Assembly (NCBI GenBank): GCA_015143295.1
Contig: CM026567.1
Location: 14,774,416-14,838,415, forward strand
Direction: 5' to 3'
Origin: Tetracentron sinense
Taxonomy: Eukaryota > Streptophyta > Magnoliopsida > Trochodendrales > Trochodendraceae
DNA: 64,000 nt
The notes beneath the pieces are model-generated. The model saw only the letters and a list, made by a program, of their open reading frames with translations, had not been told where the DNA came from and ran no database searches. Positions within the stretch are counted from its first letter, which is position 1, and every line of letters begins with the position of its first letter. Positions 35,197-46,689 of the stretch are shown in pieces. A program made the translations under genes and the position numbers.

Positions 35197-36957
35197 TGGA
35201 ACCAGCCATGGCTGCCGGCCCTATGGGAGGGGGATCTTCATCTCGACCCCCTAATAAACCTTCTTAAGCTAAAGTGGTCAGATCCTCTCCTTCCTACGCT
35301 GAAGTTTCAACCAAGAACTTGATTCCAGAAGTCATTGAAATAGCAAAACCTCTCTCTACGTTTCAAGGGGAACCAGCATTTTTTTTTTACTCCAGATGAA
35401 TCTGCAAAGCTAGCATCTCCTCTAAAGCTTTCTTTGATTGCTAAGTGTTCGTATGGTCATCCCCTAATCCCAGCAATCCGTGAGTTTCTTAAGACTAACT
35501 TTCATCTTCGGCAGGAGTATACCATTGGGATTCTGGATCCTTGTCACCTCCTTTTCAGATTCTTCTCCAAAGAGGATTACCTTACAATCTACCTAAAGGA
35601 ATACTGCTATATTCAAGGTCTCCTTCTTCATTTTATTAAATGGACACCATCTTTCTGCTCTGGGGTGGAGCCTTTGATTGTTCCTGTTTGGATTTCCCTT
35701 CCAAACCTACCGATACATCTCTTTCAAGAGTCTATTTTAAAATCCATTGGATCTGCGGTTTGGAGAGTTCTATGTATTGATGGACCCACAAAGCTCTTAA
35801 CTCGTCCAAAAGCCAGATTTTGTGTTGAAATAGATATTACTAAAGCCAAACCTCAAAGGATTTGGTTGGGTATTGGTAGTTCTAGTCGATGGCAGAAGAT
35901 TGTTTACGAAAAAGAAATATCCTATTGTTCACACTGCTGTAAACAAAGGCATGAGATTGAAGAGTGCAGAATAGCATCTAAGAAGAATATCGTTCATATC
36001 AATCAGGAAGAAGACCTGTCACAGCGTGGAAAAAAGAAAGTTTGGGTGAAGAAGGTTTCCCATAACGAAGAGGATGCTAGATTGAAGTTTACTCATCAAA
36101 TATCCAGGGAAAGTTCTCAAGATAATCATGGAGATAGAGTGGATAGAGCAGATGGGATCGAAGATCTTATCATGGAGAATTTAAATACTGGAATTTTCGG
36201 TAGTGAAACAAAAGTAGATATTGTAAACCTGAATATAAATCCTCCTTCTCAAGTTAACAATAAGGAAGATACTCCACTCATAATAGAAGAAGGCCAGAAT
36301 TTTCAAATTCGATGTCAAGATGAGTCATCCCCAGCTATGGAAGGTTTTTCTAACAGTGTTATAACACTTCCTAAATAACAAATCGCATGATGATCAGATT
36401 GTGCAGATCAAGAATACAGACGAACAGATTTTTCCCTTGGAGAACCAAAACGATGAAGTCTCTTCCCCATCATTGGAGGTTCGTTTGAACAATGGTATAA
36501 TATATCCAGAAAATCCAATCAAACTGCATGAGGTTCAGAATTTGCAAATCTCGGGTATAGAGGATTCTCTCTTTCCTCCAAAGGTATGTTTTGCTAACAA
36601 ATCTATTCATCCTATAGTGAATCCAGATGACTCTAATATGTTGATTTCTTTCAATCCAAACCTAAGTTTATTTGAGAAGAGAGTTGCATCCCCAGGTAGC
36701 TCTCCTAAACAATACAATGATATTAATTGGATTTCCTCAGCATCTACAGAATTTCACAATGAAGTGGAAATTCTCTCTTTTGACAAGAAAAAAAAATTTA
36801 TAGCCAATGCTAAAGAGTTTCTTGCTACCTTGCCTAAGATCCACAATAGCGGCATGACTGTCACAGAAGGAGATTTGACTCAAAAGAAAAAAAAAACATT
36901 CCTCCTTCAGATAGAGTCACTCGATCTAGAGCTTTTCCTCCCATATCTGTCAACTAA
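35197..36957 (+). pseudogene. LINE copy 2 ORF1 (DUF4283 and CCHC)
   Basis: It starts MEPAMAAGPMGGGSSSRPP, with an early stop at NKPS and a frameshift in a t-run near 35387. The main frame from 35434 reads AKCSYGHPLIPAIREFL, TIGILDPCHLLFRFFSKED and VPVWISLPNLPIHLF, typical DUF4283 features. The knuckle CSHCCKQRHEIEEC and a long acidic tail follow. A shift near 36378 moves the tail to another frame; it closes at TAA (36955-36957), about 17 bases before ORF2. The closing segment SDRVTRSRAF matches copy 1. Confidence 0.85.
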
Positions 36958-36973
36958 AACCCTACTGTGTATC

Positions 36974-39900
36974 ATGATTAATATTCTTTCTTGGAATATT
37001 AGAGGTGTGGGGAATATGGCTTCTAAAGCTAGATTAAAAAAATTGATGAATTTGCATAACCATTCTATCATTGCTATTATGGAACCTATGCAACCCTCTA
37101 AAAAAATTGAGGCCCTTAGCAAGATACTTAATATGCCTGGGTATTTATCTCATCAGAAGATCTGGATTCTTTGGAAACAAGGTTTGAACATTAACTGCTT
37201 TGCCTATTTAGATCAAGCATTGATAGTTGATGTGCTTGTCCCTGGTAAGGAAAATCTCAGGTGTGGTTTTATTTATGCAAAGTGCTTGAGAGAAGACAGA
37301 ATGAGTTTATGGCAAGATATCTCTTTACTGCTTTCTAACTTCAATGGCCCCCTCTTATTTGCTGGAAACTTCAATGCTATTTCTAACTCTGGAGAGAAAT
37401 TAGGTGGAAGAGATCCTAATATTCAGTCTATGGAAGACTTTAACTTATTTTCTAATGAGATGGGTCTTCTTGATGCGGGTTTTGTTGGGAACAAATTTAC
37501 TTGGTGCAATAATCAAAGAGGTCAAAGGAGAATTTATGCTAGGTTGGACCGGATCCTCTATAATGCAGCATGGAGTAACACATTCCCAAATTCTCAGGTA
37601 TCTCATTTATCCAGAATTAATTCTGATCATGCTCCTCTTCTTTATAAAGCTGACAATGGTGCAGTGCGAAACCCTTCTTTTTTCAAATTTCAAAAGATGT
37701 GGATTTATCATCCGGATTTTAACAGGTTAGTTGAAGATTCTTGGTCTATTCCTATTTATGCTCATCCTATTACTTGTTTTTTTTTTGAAACTGAAGACAC
37801 TCAAAGCTTCTCTTAAGTCCTGGAACAAAGATATTTTTGGAAATATTTTTATCAGAATCAAGGATTTGGAAACAAAAATTTGTGAAGCGGAGATTCAGTT
37901 ACAAGAATCTTGGGATGCCAGCCTTGATGAATCTTTAAGTTCCCAGAAGGATGAGCTGAATCAGGTTTTGCTTTATGAAAAAATGTTTTGGAAACAAAAA
38001 TCAAGAATCAAATGGCTCAAAGAGGGTGACAACAATACCAAGTTCTTTCACTCGATGGTCAATCAAAGAAGACATAAAAATATTATTCATAAAGTTAAGA
38101 ATAATATGGGAGAGTGGGTTGATAATGAGGCTGACATTGCTAAAGAAGTTGTTTCTTATTTTCAACATCTTTTATCTTCGTCCCAGAATATTATTGACCA
38201 TGGTATTATTGAGCATGTTTCGAGGCTGGTTACAGATGAAGATAATGCTTTTCTCATCTCTCTGCTTTCTTTGGAGGAAGTCAAGCAAGTGGTCTTTACC
38301 CTCTCTAAAGATAGTGCTCCGGGGCCTGATGGTTTTGGTGGGTATTTTTATCGTTCGTGCTGGGATATTATCCAGAGTGATTTGTATATGGCTGTGCAAG
38401 ATTTCTTCCGAAATCCATTTATTCCGAAGTCGGTTAATGCAACAGCTATTGCTCTAATTGCCAAGAGAGAAGACCCATCCACCTTTGATGATTATAGACC
38501 TATAAGTTTGTGCAATTTTTTCTATAAAATTTTCTCTCGAGTGATTACTGTTCGTCTTGCTAAAATTCTTCCTAAAATTGTTTAAGAAGAACAGTCTGGT
38601 TTTATCAAAGGCGGGAACATCACTGATAATATCTCTATTGCTAAAGAGATGGTGAATGACATTGATGAGAAATCTTTTGGAGGAAATATTATTATCAAGC
38701 TTGATATGGTAAAGGCTTATGATCGCATGGAGTGGAACTTCATTCTTGTTGTGCTAAAGAAGTTTGGATTCTGTGATTTTTTCATTAGTCTAATTCAAGG
38801 GTGTTTACAAAACCAATTTTTTTCGGTGATCATTAATGGGTCTCTACATGGTTTCTTCCCTAGCTCGCGAGGATTAAGACAAGGTGACCCTCTTTCTCCA
38901 GCTCTTTTTATTTTGGCTGAGGAGGTCCTTAGTAGAGGTCTTTCTAGTATTTCATCTCAGCAAACTACAGGTTATAATATTGGGAGAAATGGATTTGCAG
39001 TATCTCATCTTTTATTTGCAGATGATTCTCTTATTTTTTGCAATGGTAGTCACCGAAGCATCAAGAAAATCTTTGAGTTCCTTTCTAAGTATGAAGATTC
39101 CTCTGGGCAAAAGATTAATAAAGACAAAAGTTCTCTTTACTGCTCTGACAAAATGACTTCTGCCAGGAAAAGATCCATTTCTAGATATTTGGGATTTCAA
39201 TTCAAAAAATTCCCTTTTATTTATCTAGGAGCTCCTTTGATCAAAGGTAGGCAGAAAATTTCTCACTTCCTCCCTCTTGTGGAGAAAATCCAAAGGAGAA
39301 TTGATGGTTGGACAAGCAAATTTTTGTCTGCTGGTGGGTGCTTAATGTTGATCAAGCATGTCCTATCTACAATCCCAGTCCATATCATTTCAGGTATTAA
39401 TGTTCCCTCTGCAATTGCTACTAATATCGATAAAATGATGGCCAGATTTTTCTGGAACAGTTGGGAGTTACATAAGAGGCGTCATTGGGTTAGTTGGAAT
39501 ACTTGTGCACTTCCAACATTGGAAGGGGGGATTGGTATTAGGAAAATGGCTGATTTCTCCAAGGCGTTTCGGTTCAAACAAGCTTGGAAAATTTACTCGA
39601 TGGAGTGTCTCTGGGTGCGATTCTTCAAGGCTAAATACAGGATTAATCATGTTTGGAATGCCCTTCCTACTCAGGGATCTTCGAAACTTTGGTCTGCTAT
39701 TTGTGATGTATTCCAGGAAATGCTCTCAAACACTTCAGTGCTGATTGGGAATGGTCTAAAAGTTAGTTTTTGGTTTGATCGTTGGCTTAAGGAAGATGTG
39801 CTTATTGATCTAGTAGTGGATAACCCAACTCATAGCCCTACTATTGCTAATATTCTTCATACTGATGGTGAATGGGATTTATCTCAGATGAGTAATTTTC

Positions 39901-41091
39901 TTCCTCTTTCTACTATTGATGATATTAAATCTGGGAACTTTTCTATTTCGGACGAAGAAGATAAATTCATATGGAATAAATCTCCCTCAGGAAATTTTTC
40001 GGTTCAGTCTGCCTGGAACCAAGTGAGATCTTCAAGGAACCACTTGGATTGGGCTAAAGCTGTTTGGAATTCTATTATGCCTACTAAAGTTCGAGTTATA
40101 TGTTGGAAAATTATGCATCGTGCTATTTTTACTGATTTAGCCATCCAAGATCTTGGAATACCTCTGGCTAGCAAATGTTGTTGCTGCAATTCTTCTTGCA
40201 ATGAAAGTACAAATTATCTTTTTGTCAGCAGTGAGATTGCTACAAAAATATGGCGCTTTTTCTCGGCTCAGTGCTTTATCCCATTCAATTCTTATGACAA
40301 TATTCAGTGCACTATTACTCGTTGGTTTAGAGCTGCTTCATCAAGACACAACGAGCTTTTCACTCTTGTGGCAGGTCTGATAGTCTGGGAAATTTGGATG
40401 GAACGATGTCGAAGGAAATATGATTTGGTTTCGCATCAGGAGAAAAGTTTAATTCAAAATATTAAACGTAAGATTTATGACATTGATTCTTACTGTGAGG
40501 AAAAAAGGTTTGACTTGTCTCCTATTTCTCCTTTGTGCCATTCTCCTACTAAGAGACCAAGTTTTATTCATGTTAAATGGCTTTGTCCTCCTCGGGGTAG
40601 GTATAAACTGAATATTGATGGAGCTTCTAAAGGAAATCCGGGCATTGCTGGAGGAGGTGGAGTTACTAGAGAATATTGTTGGAAACTTTATAGCTTGTTT
40701 TCACTCTCATTATGGTTTTTGCAGTAATTATATGGTTGAAGCTAGAGCTCTTCTAGATGGCTTATCTCTGTGTTCTACTCTTCATTTTAAAGATATTGAT
40801 ATTGAATCAGACTCAAAAAGTTTGGTTGACTCTTGGAATGGGACTAATGCTACACCTTGGCAGACTTGGTACTAGGACAAAAAGATTAGGTCTTTGTTGC
40901 ATGATGGGATATCTATTCACCATATCTATCGTGAAGCTAATGATGTAGCTGATTTTTTGGCTAATCATGGGTGCAATTCAATGGATCATCAATATTTTAC
41001 TATTTTGAATAGCATTCCAAGGAAAGCTAAAACTTTGATATATTTGGATAAAATAGGGATAGGAAACTTTAGGAAAATTCCTAGGGGTTAG
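36974..41091 (+). pseudogene. LINE copy 2 ORF2: endonuclease, RT, zf-RVT, RNase H
   Basis: The start is MINILSWNIRGVGN. Endonuclease motifs are GFIYAKC, LLFAGNFNAIS, KFTWCNNQRG, YARLDRILYN and NSDHAPLL. RT motifs include APGPDGFGGYFY, DYRPISLCNFFYKI, EEQSGFIKGGNITDN, IKLDMVKAYDRMEW, SRGLRQGDPLSPALF and the catalytic HLLFADDSLIF. The zinc finger follows near FSVQSAWNQV and WKIMHRA. RNase H shows KLNIDGASKGNPG, then VEARALLDGL and IYREANDVADFLA. Lesions are a frameshift at about 37785 (t-run), a stop at 38583-38585 (KIV, stop, EEQSG), a frameshift near 40670 and a stop near 40875. The product makes cDNA by target-primed reverse transcription. Confidence 0.92.
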
Positions 41092-41115
41092 GTCTTGTGC
41101 TTTCTTCTATTTCTT

Positions 41116-41285
41116 TGTAGGGGTAAGGTTTTATGTCCCCCCCCTTTTTTAGTGTCTCTGTAGGGGTAAGGTTTTATGTCCCCCCCTTTTTGGTGTCCTT
41201 GTAGGAGTTAGGCTCTTTGTATCTCCCTATTTGGTGTTTTTTTGTAGGGGTAAGGTTTTATGTCCCCCCATTTCTTTTTTCTATA
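41116..41285 (+). repeat. 3' UTR tandem repeats of LINE copy 2 (~42 bp x 4)
   Basis: Units starting tgtagg(g/a)gt(a/t)agg at 41116, 41159, 41200 and 41243 each run through a c-rich block and a t-rich block. Spacing is 43, 41 and 43 bp. The third is the most diverged. They lie between the ORF2 stop and the poly-A tract. Confidence 0.9.
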
Positions 41286-41352
41286 TTAATAAACCGGTAG
41301 GGGTCTGCCAAACCCCCCACTCCTTCTGAGTGGCTTTTATAAAAAAAAAAAA

Positions 41353-41628
41353 AACTTTAAGGCTATTTCTATCTCTTGGGAAAAACAGGGAGGCAGAGAT
41401 CCTAATTTTCTGTCTATGGAAGAATTTAATGTTTTTATCAGTGACATGGGGCTTATTGATGATGGGTTCTCGGATAATAAATTCACATAGTGCAATAATC
41501 AAGCTGGTATTAACAAAATTTATGCCAGGTTGGATCGGGTTCTCTACAATGTTGAATGGAGCAATATATTTCCTGCACCTCAGGTATCTCATTTATCCAG
41601 ACTCAACTCTGATCATGCTTGAAAAAAT
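41353..41628 (+). mobile_element. LINE copy 1, continuation (endonuclease)
   Basis: After the second target duplication the copy 1 endonuclease resumes: GGRDPNFLSMEEFNVFISDMG, KFT, stop, CNNQAG, YARLDRVLYNVEWSN, SHLSRLNSDHA. The sequence stops abruptly at 41628, where a copia LTR fragment starts. RT and the 3' end are lost. Confidence 0.88.
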
Positions 41629-42687
41629 CCACAACACAAGGATTTTTACATGGAAACCCTTTCGGCAAAAACCACGGGACCTAGTCCAGCCAAGAGAATC
41701 CACTAGGACAAAGAAACAAATACTTACAAGACTCGAACTGTACTCAACCGGACTCGACACTACGATCCTCAATACTCAATCCTCCACGCCTCCGAAAGCA
41801 ATCACGATCTCGCAAGCCTCGCAATCTACCGCAGTAGCATGTTCTTCTCTTTGTGTCTCAACAACCACGATCAATCTTCGTCAATGACGGCTTCAGATTC
41901 CACAGACCAAATCATACAACCACGATCCTCCTTGGATCGATCTCCTTCGAAAAAACTCCAGAACACTCCGGCCAATTTTTTATTTCCAACACGGGTTGAT
42001 GGTTTGATTAAAATCAAATCCTTGATGGATTCCATCAATGGAAAAGTCCAAGCAAGCAAGAATGGAACAATGACTTGTAAACTTTAGGATTGAAGAGAAA
42101 CTAATCAAAGGAATGAGAGAAAATAAAAATAGAGTTTCTATGAACTCTAGAGATAGACCAATACCCTCTTAATATTCTCCCAAAGTCTCCATTCACAGAC
42201 TAGAAGAGTCCCATTAAATAGAGAAGCCAAACCTAGGAGTTAGAAACTTCTAAAAGTGAAAATAGAAGAGCATTGGGTCGACCCAAAGTGACAGTTGGGT
42301 CGATCCAGACCTTTAGAAACACCTAAAAAATGGTTTTAGAAGATTTTTTAAGGATTGGGTCGACCGAAGTGCCACTTTGGGTCAAACCAACTTTTTCACT
42401 CTCTGGTCAATTTTCCCATACAAATTCTTGGCATGACTGGGTCGACCGAAAATGGTTTTGGTCGAGCGACTTTGAAAACCTCAATTTTTGCTCTTGCTTT
42501 CTTCACAAAATTTCTAGATCTTTTCGACGTGGTTGATTTGATATATTATAGAGAGAGCTATAGTTTGTGAGATATGCCTCTTACAAGCAACCTTGGTTTT
42601 TAAGAACCTCTAACACTTTTTGGGCTACATATCCAGTCACCTAAGGTCCATATGATTACTCTAAGTCAATTTCCACCTAAGTATCAT
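41629..42687 (-). mobile_element. Copia LTR fragment (third family)
   Basis: It carries the ggatttttacatggaaaccc block of copia LTRs and a cluster of GGGTCGACC palindromes at 42270-42465, upstream of a minus-strand ctctatttaatggg TATA-like box (about 42207-42220). About 100 bp at the left end, including the gacctagaggggg block, and part of the right end are missing. On the right it abuts copia integrase at about 42687; the join is inside a codon run (after EHKLPT). Confidence 0.75.
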
Positions 42688-44400
42688 AGTAGGTAATTTA
42701 TGTTCATTAAGCATTGTTCTACCCATCTCTTGTAGTGATATATTTTTACGTTCAACAACTCCATTTTGTTGAGGTGCGGAAAAGTTATGATTAAAGTCAT
42801 GATCTTCACAAAAGGATTCAAGATCTTTATTCTTAAATTCACCAACTCTATCACTTCTTATCTTATTAATAACATAACCTTTTTCATTTTGCACTTGTTT
42901 ACAAAATTTCGCAAATAATACATGTGATTCACTTTTGTGGGATAAAAACAATACTCATGCATATCTTGAGTAATCATCAACTATAACTAATGCATATAAT
43001 TTACCACCTAGGCTAGATACATCATTTGGCCCAAAAAGATCCATATGTAAAAGTTCTAGAGGCCTAAATGTTGAAATTTCTTTCTTTTTCTTAAATGATG
43101 TTTTGATTTGTTTACCTAGTTGGCATGCATCACGTACTTTATCTTTATTGAACTTAGTTTTAGGTAGACTTTTTAGAAGTTCATGTCTAGATTATTTTGA
43201 TAGAAGATTCATGCTTGCATGTCCTAGTCTTCTATGCCATAGCCAATTGGCTTAATTTAAAGCAAATAAATAAGTCATATTTTGTGAAGTCAATTCAATA
43301 AAGTCAATAGTATAAACATTTTCATTCTTATGTGCAATAAACAATGTGTTAATGTTGTCTTTATCCTTAATTATACACACATTGGATTTAAAAGATATAT
43401 TTAATCCTTTATCACATAGTTGACTTATGCTTATAAGATTATGTTTCAACCCATCAACTAATAACACATTTTCAATGAATGTAGAGTTATTCTTACTTAC
43501 ATTACCTATACCAATGATCTTCTCCTTTGCATTGTCCCCGAAGGTCACATGCCCTCCATCCTTGGGAGTGATCAAGATAAAAAGTTTTTTGTTCCCGGTC
43601 ATGTGCCTCGAACATCCGCTATCCAAGAACCATATTAACTTGGAGCTACTTGTCTTTAGGCATACCTACAAGACAAATTCATGTCACTCCCTTTGGTACC
43701 CAAACCATCTTGGGTCCTCTATGGTTAGTCTTGGGAGGGGAGGTTCCCTTTGGAACCCAAACTTTCTTAACTAACTTCTTTCCATTAGTAGTATAAAAAA
43801 CACTAGAAGGTTTAGTTAAGGTAATAGTTGCTTTAATAAAGAAAATTTGGTAATTCTTTTGTTTTACTGAGGGATTGTAGCCTAGTCCGGCTTTGCTAAA
43901 GACACATCTTTGTTGGCTTAATAATCTTTCTAAGTTTTTTTGGCCATTAGTGAATGTGAGAGTTGTACTAGTCAAATTCTTGACTTTACCTTTAAGATCA
44001 TCACACTCACTAGATGAGTCTTGAGGTAAAGAAGGAGTTTCCTTTTCTTTCAATTTTAATACCTCATTTTATTTTTGAAAGCTTTCCTTCTCTTTTTGTA
44101 AAGTTTCATTTAAGTTTGAAAGAGTAAGGTTTTCCTTTTTGAGCATTATATTTTTAGAGGCAATTTTTCGAAATTCGTAATAAAGTTCATCCAAAGTTTC
44201 CCTAATTTCTTCATAAGAAAGTGATTCATTAGGGGTAGAATTTACCTTATCATCTTCATGAGCCATTAGGCAAAGGTTGGCGACTTCTTCATCGCTTGAG
44301 ACTTCCGAGCCACTTTCCTCGGAATCATTCCATGTTGCCTTCATAGCTTCCTTCTTGAACCGATTGCTCTTTTTGAATTGGGGACATTTCGTCTTGATAT
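42688..44400 (-). pseudogene. Second copia element: pol 5' part (protease, partial integrase)
   Basis: On the minus strand: GLGYNPSVKQKNYQ, then VKKVWVPKGT, the protease MDSGCSRHMTGNKKLF with the usual D-S-G, VTFGDNAKEKIIGIGN and DGLKHNLISISQLCDKG. Integrase pieces include KIRSDRVGEFKN, FSAPQQNGVVERKN and LQEMGRTMLNEHKLPT, where the frame ends at the LTR junction. Stops and frame shifts are frequent. RT, RNase H and the 3' LTR are absent, so the element was truncated. Confidence 0.85.
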
Positions 44401-45291
44401 GTCCTGACTTCTTACACTCGTAGCATATGATTGGTTCCTTCTTACTTGATTCACCCTTGGAGATCTCCTTGGTGAATTACTTCTTATAGGGCCTTTTCTT
44501 AATGTTCTTTTTATGTTTTATAAATTTTTTGAACTTCCTAGCCATGAGGGCTATGTCCCCATCTCCCTCACTCTCATCAATTTAAGAGGATTTTAAGGCT
44601 AGGCCTTTCTTGAGCTTGAGCTCATCCTCTTGTTGACCTTTCATAATGATTTCATGAGTCATTAGAGAGCCGAGGAGCTCATCCATTTAAAGCTAGGACA
44701 AGTCTTTTGCTTCTTCGATGACTATCACCTTGGGAGTCCATTCCTTAGGTAGTGAGCGAAGAATTTTCTTCACATTTTCTGCATTGGCATAAACATTTCT
44801 AAGTGATTTTAGTCAATTCAAGATGTTTGTAAAGCGAGTAAACATTTCACTAAGGGACTCATTTTTTTCCATTTTAAATAGTTCATATTTATGAACTAGC
44901 ATACTTAGTTTTTCTTCTTTAACTTGATCAGTCCCCTCATACGTGACTTAAGTTTGTCCCAAATTTCTTTGGCCAAGTCACAACCCGACACTCTACTAAA
45001 TTCTTGGGGACTTAAGGCACAATACAAATTGCTTATTGCCTTAGCATTTGTTTGGATAAGTTTAATATCCACCTCATTCCAATTTTCCTCAACTTTGGGT
45101 ATTTGAATATCATCCAAAATTTTTGTAGGAAGATGTGGACCTTGGACTATGACTCTCCAAGATTCACAGTCAATGGCTTGGATATAATACATCATATGGG
45201 TATTCCAATAATTATAGTTCTCTCCATTGAACAATGGAGGTCTAGTAGTGGATTGACCCTCTCCTAGTGAAGTTGCAAAAATGTTTGCCAT
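44401..45291 (-). pseudogene. Second copia element: gag
   Basis: It starts MANIFATSLGEGQSTTRPP and has NYNYWNTHMMYYIQAIDCES (DUF4219 region), then LYCALSPQEFSRVSGCDLAKEIWDKL split over less than 20 residues per block (UBN2 type). A knuckle beginning CYECKKSGHIKTKC lies at about 44380-44420, followed by an acidic and coiled-coil region that continues into 44069-44344. Stops near 44905, 44700 and 44480 make it a relic. Confidence 0.83.
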
Positions 45292-45348
45292 ATTAGATCT
45301 TTAATTCTAAGTTGGTTAAATCTAGATATAGAGTCCTTACTCTGATAC

Positions 45349-46450
45349 TGATTTTTGCCCAAGTATTGACCCTAGAGAGTGGGGGGTGATTAGGGTCTAG
45401 GAAAATTTAAAATCTAATTATCCCTTTTTACATAATTAAAATTAACAAAGGGAATGCAACTAGCAATTCTAAATTTAAGCAATAAAGAATAGTAGAGAGA
45501 GTTAAGGAATGCAAACACCAAGATCTTTTTCTCGAGGTTTGGCAACCCGCCTATGTCCCCGCCTTTTAGCTTTTCGCTTCAAGGATTCACCACGATTCTA
45601 CTCATACGGATTTCTTCACGGGTGAAGCCCAAACCGTTTACAATCTCTCTTATAGGTCAAGATCAAACCTCTACAATCCCTCTTCCAGGTCAAGATAGAA
45701 CTTCACTTGCAAGAGCACAATCCTCTCTTGACTTCTTCGAAGCTATGCTTCAATGTAAGAATCCACCGATTCTTGACTTCTCTTTTACACCTTGATATTT
45801 GGATTTGCAATCCGAAATAAGCTCCTTAACTGAGCTGAATAAGAGTTGAATAACCTCTAATGAAATCTCTAAAAGATAGGAGTTAAATAGCTCAATATGA
45901 GATTTTGGGAATTTCTAATATATGATCGATGTAGAAATCAATGTGAGTTTTAGAGTAAATGATAGGAGTTATTGCACTGATTAATCATTTTATTTGGTTC
46001 ATAAATGAACTCCTTTTATAGCTCTTGATCTGATATGGCCGTTGGTGAAATATTAAATGCGAAAAAGACCGTTGAAAACTAGCCGTTAAAGCGTTTTCAA
46101 TTACCCGCATGATGTTGTCGACGAAATTGGGTTGCCCAACTCATTTCATCGCCGAGATCAAAGGCAGTGAAGACAATAGCTTTCCTGTCCTAATTTCATC
46201 GCCGAATTTAGGGATGCCCTGTGAATTCGTCGACAAAATCAGAGTAAATACTCTGATTTCTCACTTGATCAAGACCTTAATGATGATAATGAATTCCTAC
46301 GTCTTTTGGCTTTCCTTTAGCATGATTTCCTAGGGCCTTAGAATGATGTCCAATATATGTCTTAGGCTCCTATGGTCAATCTAAGTATTTGAACATTCAA
46401 CTAACCATATTTTTAGACTTTCTTACATAAGTCCTAGACTCTTTCAATAG
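45349..46450 (-). repeat. 5' LTR of the second copia element
   Basis: It begins tgatttttgcccaag, directly after a degenerate initiator tRNA-Met primer site (tactctgatac). It includes gggggtgattagggtc and the leader around 45500-45800. A minus-strand TATA box (gagctataaaagg) lies at about 46012-46025. GTCGAC and related palindromes are found at 46112-46245 upstream of it. The outer end is not sharply defined; cttacataagtcc near 46430 is the likeliest. No matching 3' LTR is present. Confidence 0.75.
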
Positions 46451-46689
46451 TAAAAACTATGACTCTTAAGGATTCTTGAGAGTTGATTGAATCATAATAT
46501 CAAGAACACACAATAGAAATAGGATTAGCTACCATTTTTATTTGTTGGTTGAAAGTATAAAAGCATCACAATTAACTAGTAGGCTTTCCTACTAGTTCAT
46601 AACACCAATCAAAGGTTTTTATCTTAATTTACTACATTGTTTAAGCCATTACAAGCTAGTAGAGTTTATCTACACATATACAAGGCTAC
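46451..46689. other. Short non-coding spacer
   Basis: This AT-rich piece separates the copia LTR and the gypsy LTR at 46690. It holds the inverted match actagtaggctttcctactagt (about 46576-46599), a short hairpin. No gene is seen. Confidence 0.4.

Larger units (their letters stand above)
35116..41352 (+). mobile_element. L1-type LINE, near full length (copy 2), inserted in copy 1
   Basis: It is 6.2 kb long, ends in a poly-A tract (41341-41352) and is flanked by the 16 bp duplication aactttaaggctattt (35100-35115 and 41353-41368). ORF1, ORF2 (EN, RT, zf-RVT, RNase H) and a 3' UTR with ~42 bp repeats are present. Both ORFs are close relatives of copy 1. It carries a few frameshifts and stops, so it is recent but not active. 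Confidence 0.94.

Noticed and set aside
37731..38585. Separate gene between the LINE ORF1 and RT
   Set aside because: It is ORF2 in a shifted frame after a t-run near 37785; RT motifs continue straight on.
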